Source: Bordetella parapertussis (GTDB taxonomy: Bacteria; Pseudomonadota; Gammaproteobacteria; Burkholderiales; Burkholderiaceae_C). Taken from it: a stretch of 21,676 bases of DNA. Both the position numbers and the translations under genes were made by a program. This document shows, one piece after another, positions 19,915 to 21,676 of the stretch (positions are counted from its first letter, which is position 1; each line of letters opens with the position of its first letter). A model generated the notes under the pieces. The model was given only the letters and a program-made list of their open reading frames with translations. It made no database searches and was not told the DNA's origin. The stretch covers positions 1 through 21,676 of the forward strand of contig CAMCTC010000078.1 in assembly GCA_945878355.1 (NCBI GenBank). The letters are read 5' to 3'.

Positions 19915-21676
19915 TCAAGGGCAGTCACTGGGCTTGGGATTGAGCGCCGTCGTCTGCTGCACATTGATGGCATAGGTCGACGCCACGCCGCTGGGCGACG
20001 TGAAGGTCACGAACACGACGCCAGACGACACGGTGTCGAAGCTGACCCCGACAGCGGCTGAGCTCGCCTCTGTGGTGCTGGGTACCGGCGAGCCCCCGCC
20101 CAGCGTCACCTTCAGGCCGGTGGTTGGCGTCGAAGCGGTCACCGTCGTTCCAGCCGCCATGGGGTTGAATCGGCCCACAGACCCGTTGAGGCCACGCGAG
20201 GAAAAGGTGTTGGCATCCGCGACGATGAAAGGCAGTGCCATCGATGCGCCGGCGCCGTACCAGACCTGCCCGCTGAGCACCGGCGTGAACACCGACGTGG
20301 TCGCAGGCTGCGGCCCCGTCTGCAAGGTGATCGCTTGGCATGACGCATCCAAACCGCTCTTGCTGGCCCACAACACCCGCGCAGCCGAAGTAGACAGGAC
20401 AGTCTCGGTGGCGCGTCGCACATAGACCTTGCCGCCGCCACTCCAGGAGCCGTCGCAGGTGCTGCCACCCATCGACGGAATGCTCGGGTCAAGTGCCAGC
20501 AAAGCCGTGGTGGCGGTGGTCGCCCCCGCTGCAGCACCAGGGGCGACACAGGCCGAGGTGTTGGCGATATTCGTCGGCACGTACTCGTCCAGGCTGACAT
20601 CGTAGAAACCGTCGAAGACCCTGTCCTTGAAGACATTGCCCAGGTCCTGGAAAGGCTCGCCGGGGTCATAGATGTTGTTGCCGTTCTGGTCAATGAAGGA
20701 CTCCTCGCCCAAGGCATACGCTGTCACCGTGATCCGACCGTCGGCAGGTCTTGGGTTGGACGAGACAAAACCGGCCGTCGTTCGCGCCAAACCCGAGGCC
20801 AGCTGGATCTGCTTGATCGACTCGATCTGGCCCCCTTCGGCAACGAAGTTGATCGACGTACCGGCGGGTACCGGGTTGCCGTTGCGGTCGGAAGCGATGA
20901 TGTTGTAGCTGTTGGGTGTGCCGTCGATGTTGAAACCTTCGATGTTCTTGGTCGCCTGTGCCAGAGAGAAATTGAGCTGGGACGGCAAACCCACTGCGAC
21001 GCTGAGATTGCTCGACACGGTCGCGACGACAGGCAACACGCCAGTCAGCGTGGCAGACACCCGGATCGGCGTGGGCAAGGTGCCGGCGTTGACCCGCACG
21101 GTCACCCGACCCGAGGCATCAGAGACTTGGGACACATCGGCAATGCCGCCTTCGATGGCGACGCCACCGCCGCGTGTCAGCAACGACAGCGTCACGCTGC
21201 GGTTGGGCAAGATGTTGCCAGCACCATCCCGAACCTCGAAGGTCACGGTAGATGTCTCGGTAAAGCCTGAGCCCTTGATGTAGATGATCTCTGGCGACGC
21301 CGACACAAAGGCCAGGCTCGAAGCCAACGGTGTGGCGACCGGCAAACTCAGCGACGCGCTGCTCGAACCGCCCACAATGCTGGCCTGCAACTTGTCCTCG
21401 GACTGCACCGCGCCACAGCCGTTGTCCTTGTACTGCAAGGCCACGCTTGCGCTGGTGGCCGTGAAGGTCAAAGGCGACAAGCTGGCTTTGCCCTGGCTGA
21501 CACAGGAGGACGTGACGTTGACGTTGACGGGCGAACCGACGGAGGCCCCTGTGATGCCAAGCGTCAGCGTCGTCTGGCCGTAGGCGCCCAAGGATGGAAT
21601 GGCGGAAGTCAAACTCGACAGCGCCACATTGGTGGCCTGGATCTGGAAGCCTTTGGTGCTCTGCAATGCTGTGCCG
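19915..21676 (-). CDS. large Ig-like-repeat protein, C-terminal part (runs off window)
   Basis: The frame is open to the window edge, so the true start lies outside; 586 residues are visible. The sequence is Ser/Thr/Val/Gly-rich and beta-strand-like, with repeated Ig-type patterns such as V-T-F-E-V-R-D-G-A-G-N-I-L-P-N-R-S-V-T-L-S-L and a later N-I-I-A-S-D-R-N-G-N-P-V-P-A-G-T-S-I-N-F, both typical of Big_1/invasin-like domains. A loop D-Q-N-G-N-N-I-Y-D-P-G-E (20656-20691) has acidic or amide ligands at EF-hand positions 1, 3, 5, 9 and 12, so calcium binding is likely. No transmembrane anchor or LPxTG-like sorting signal is seen; it ends N-P-K-P-S-D-C-P. It is probably an exported surface or adhesin-like protein; exact role unknown. 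Confidence 0.75.
   Translation of the reverse strand, partial: GTALQSTKGFQIQATNVALSSLTSAIPSLGAYGQTTLTLGITGASVGSPVNVNVTSSCVSQGKASLSPLTFTATSASVALQYKDNGCGAVQSEDKLQASIVGGSSSASLSLPVATPLASSLAFVSASPEIIYIKGSGFTETSTVTFEVRDGAGNILPNRSVTLSLLTRGGGVAIEGGIADVSQVSDASGRVTVRVNAGTLPTPIRVSATLTGVLPVVATVSSNLSVAVGLPSQLNFSLAQATKNIEGFNIDGTPNSYNIIASDRNGNPVPAGTSINFVAEGGQIESIKQIQLASGLARTTAGFVSSNPRPADGRITVTAYALGEESFIDQNGNNIYDPGEPFQDLGNVFKDRVFDGFYDVSLDEYVPTNIANTSACVAPGAAAGATTATTALLALDPSIPSMGGSTCDGSWSGGGKVYVRRATETVLSTSAARVLWASKSGLDASCQAITLQTGPQPATTSVFTPVLSGQVWYGAGASMALPFIVADANTFSSRGLNGSVGRFNPMAAGTTVTASTPTTGLKVTLGGGSPVPSTTEASSAAVGVSFDTVSSGVVFVTFTSPSGVASTYAINVQQTTALNPKPSDCP

Overview
The window reads as a piece of a high-GC betaproteobacterial chromosome, most likely order Burkholderiales (Leptothrix/Rubrivivax/Comamonadaceae-like). 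This is inferred from codon usage, from the mla gene order F-E-D-A-C-B with mlaA inside the operon, and from the aroK-aroB-dgt and gltB-gltD blocks. No database was searched. Gene density is high. No tRNA, rRNA, CRISPR array, prophage or complete insertion sequence was seen. No gene-free stretch exceeds 300 bases.

Layout. (1) 1-316, minus strand: the 5' end of an unidentified gene at the window edge, then a small rubredoxin. (2) 317-470: a divergent intergenic region with two strong palindromes and a third just before the next start codon. (3) 471-3643, plus strand: a ThiD-like ribokinase-fold kinase, hemL (tetrapyrrole synthesis) and a hexose-6-phosphate mutarotase. The mutarotase converges on pgi (minus), so two enzymes acting on glucose-6-phosphate sit tail to tail. 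(4) 5532-9421, minus strand: a complete mla phospholipid transport operon, mlaF-mlaE-mlaD-mlaA-mlaC-mlaB, with overlapping stop/start codons at three junctions. (5) 9614-15859, minus strand: gltB and gltD, the two subunits of glutamate synthase. (6) 16047-19722, minus strand: aroK, aroB, dgt and a REP-associated (RAYT/Y1-type) transposase that starts 3 bases after the dgt stop. A REP-like motif pair lies between this transposase and gltB. (7) 19915-21676, minus strand: the C-terminal part of a large Ig-like, probably surface-exposed protein with an EF-hand-like calcium loop. It runs off the window.

Most of the window is conserved housekeeping: haem and amino-acid precursors, glycolysis/gluconeogenesis entry, outer-membrane lipid asymmetry, ammonia assimilation, the shikimate pathway and dNTP control. 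The least ordinary items are the RAYT protein, whose HUH motif is intact but whose expected catalytic tyrosine reads as phenylalanine; a predicted gltB promoter lying inside the REP-like motif; the ThiD-like kinase with Asp where canonical ThiD has Cys; and the odd translation start of mlaF. I did not find a convincing wholly new multi-gene system here.
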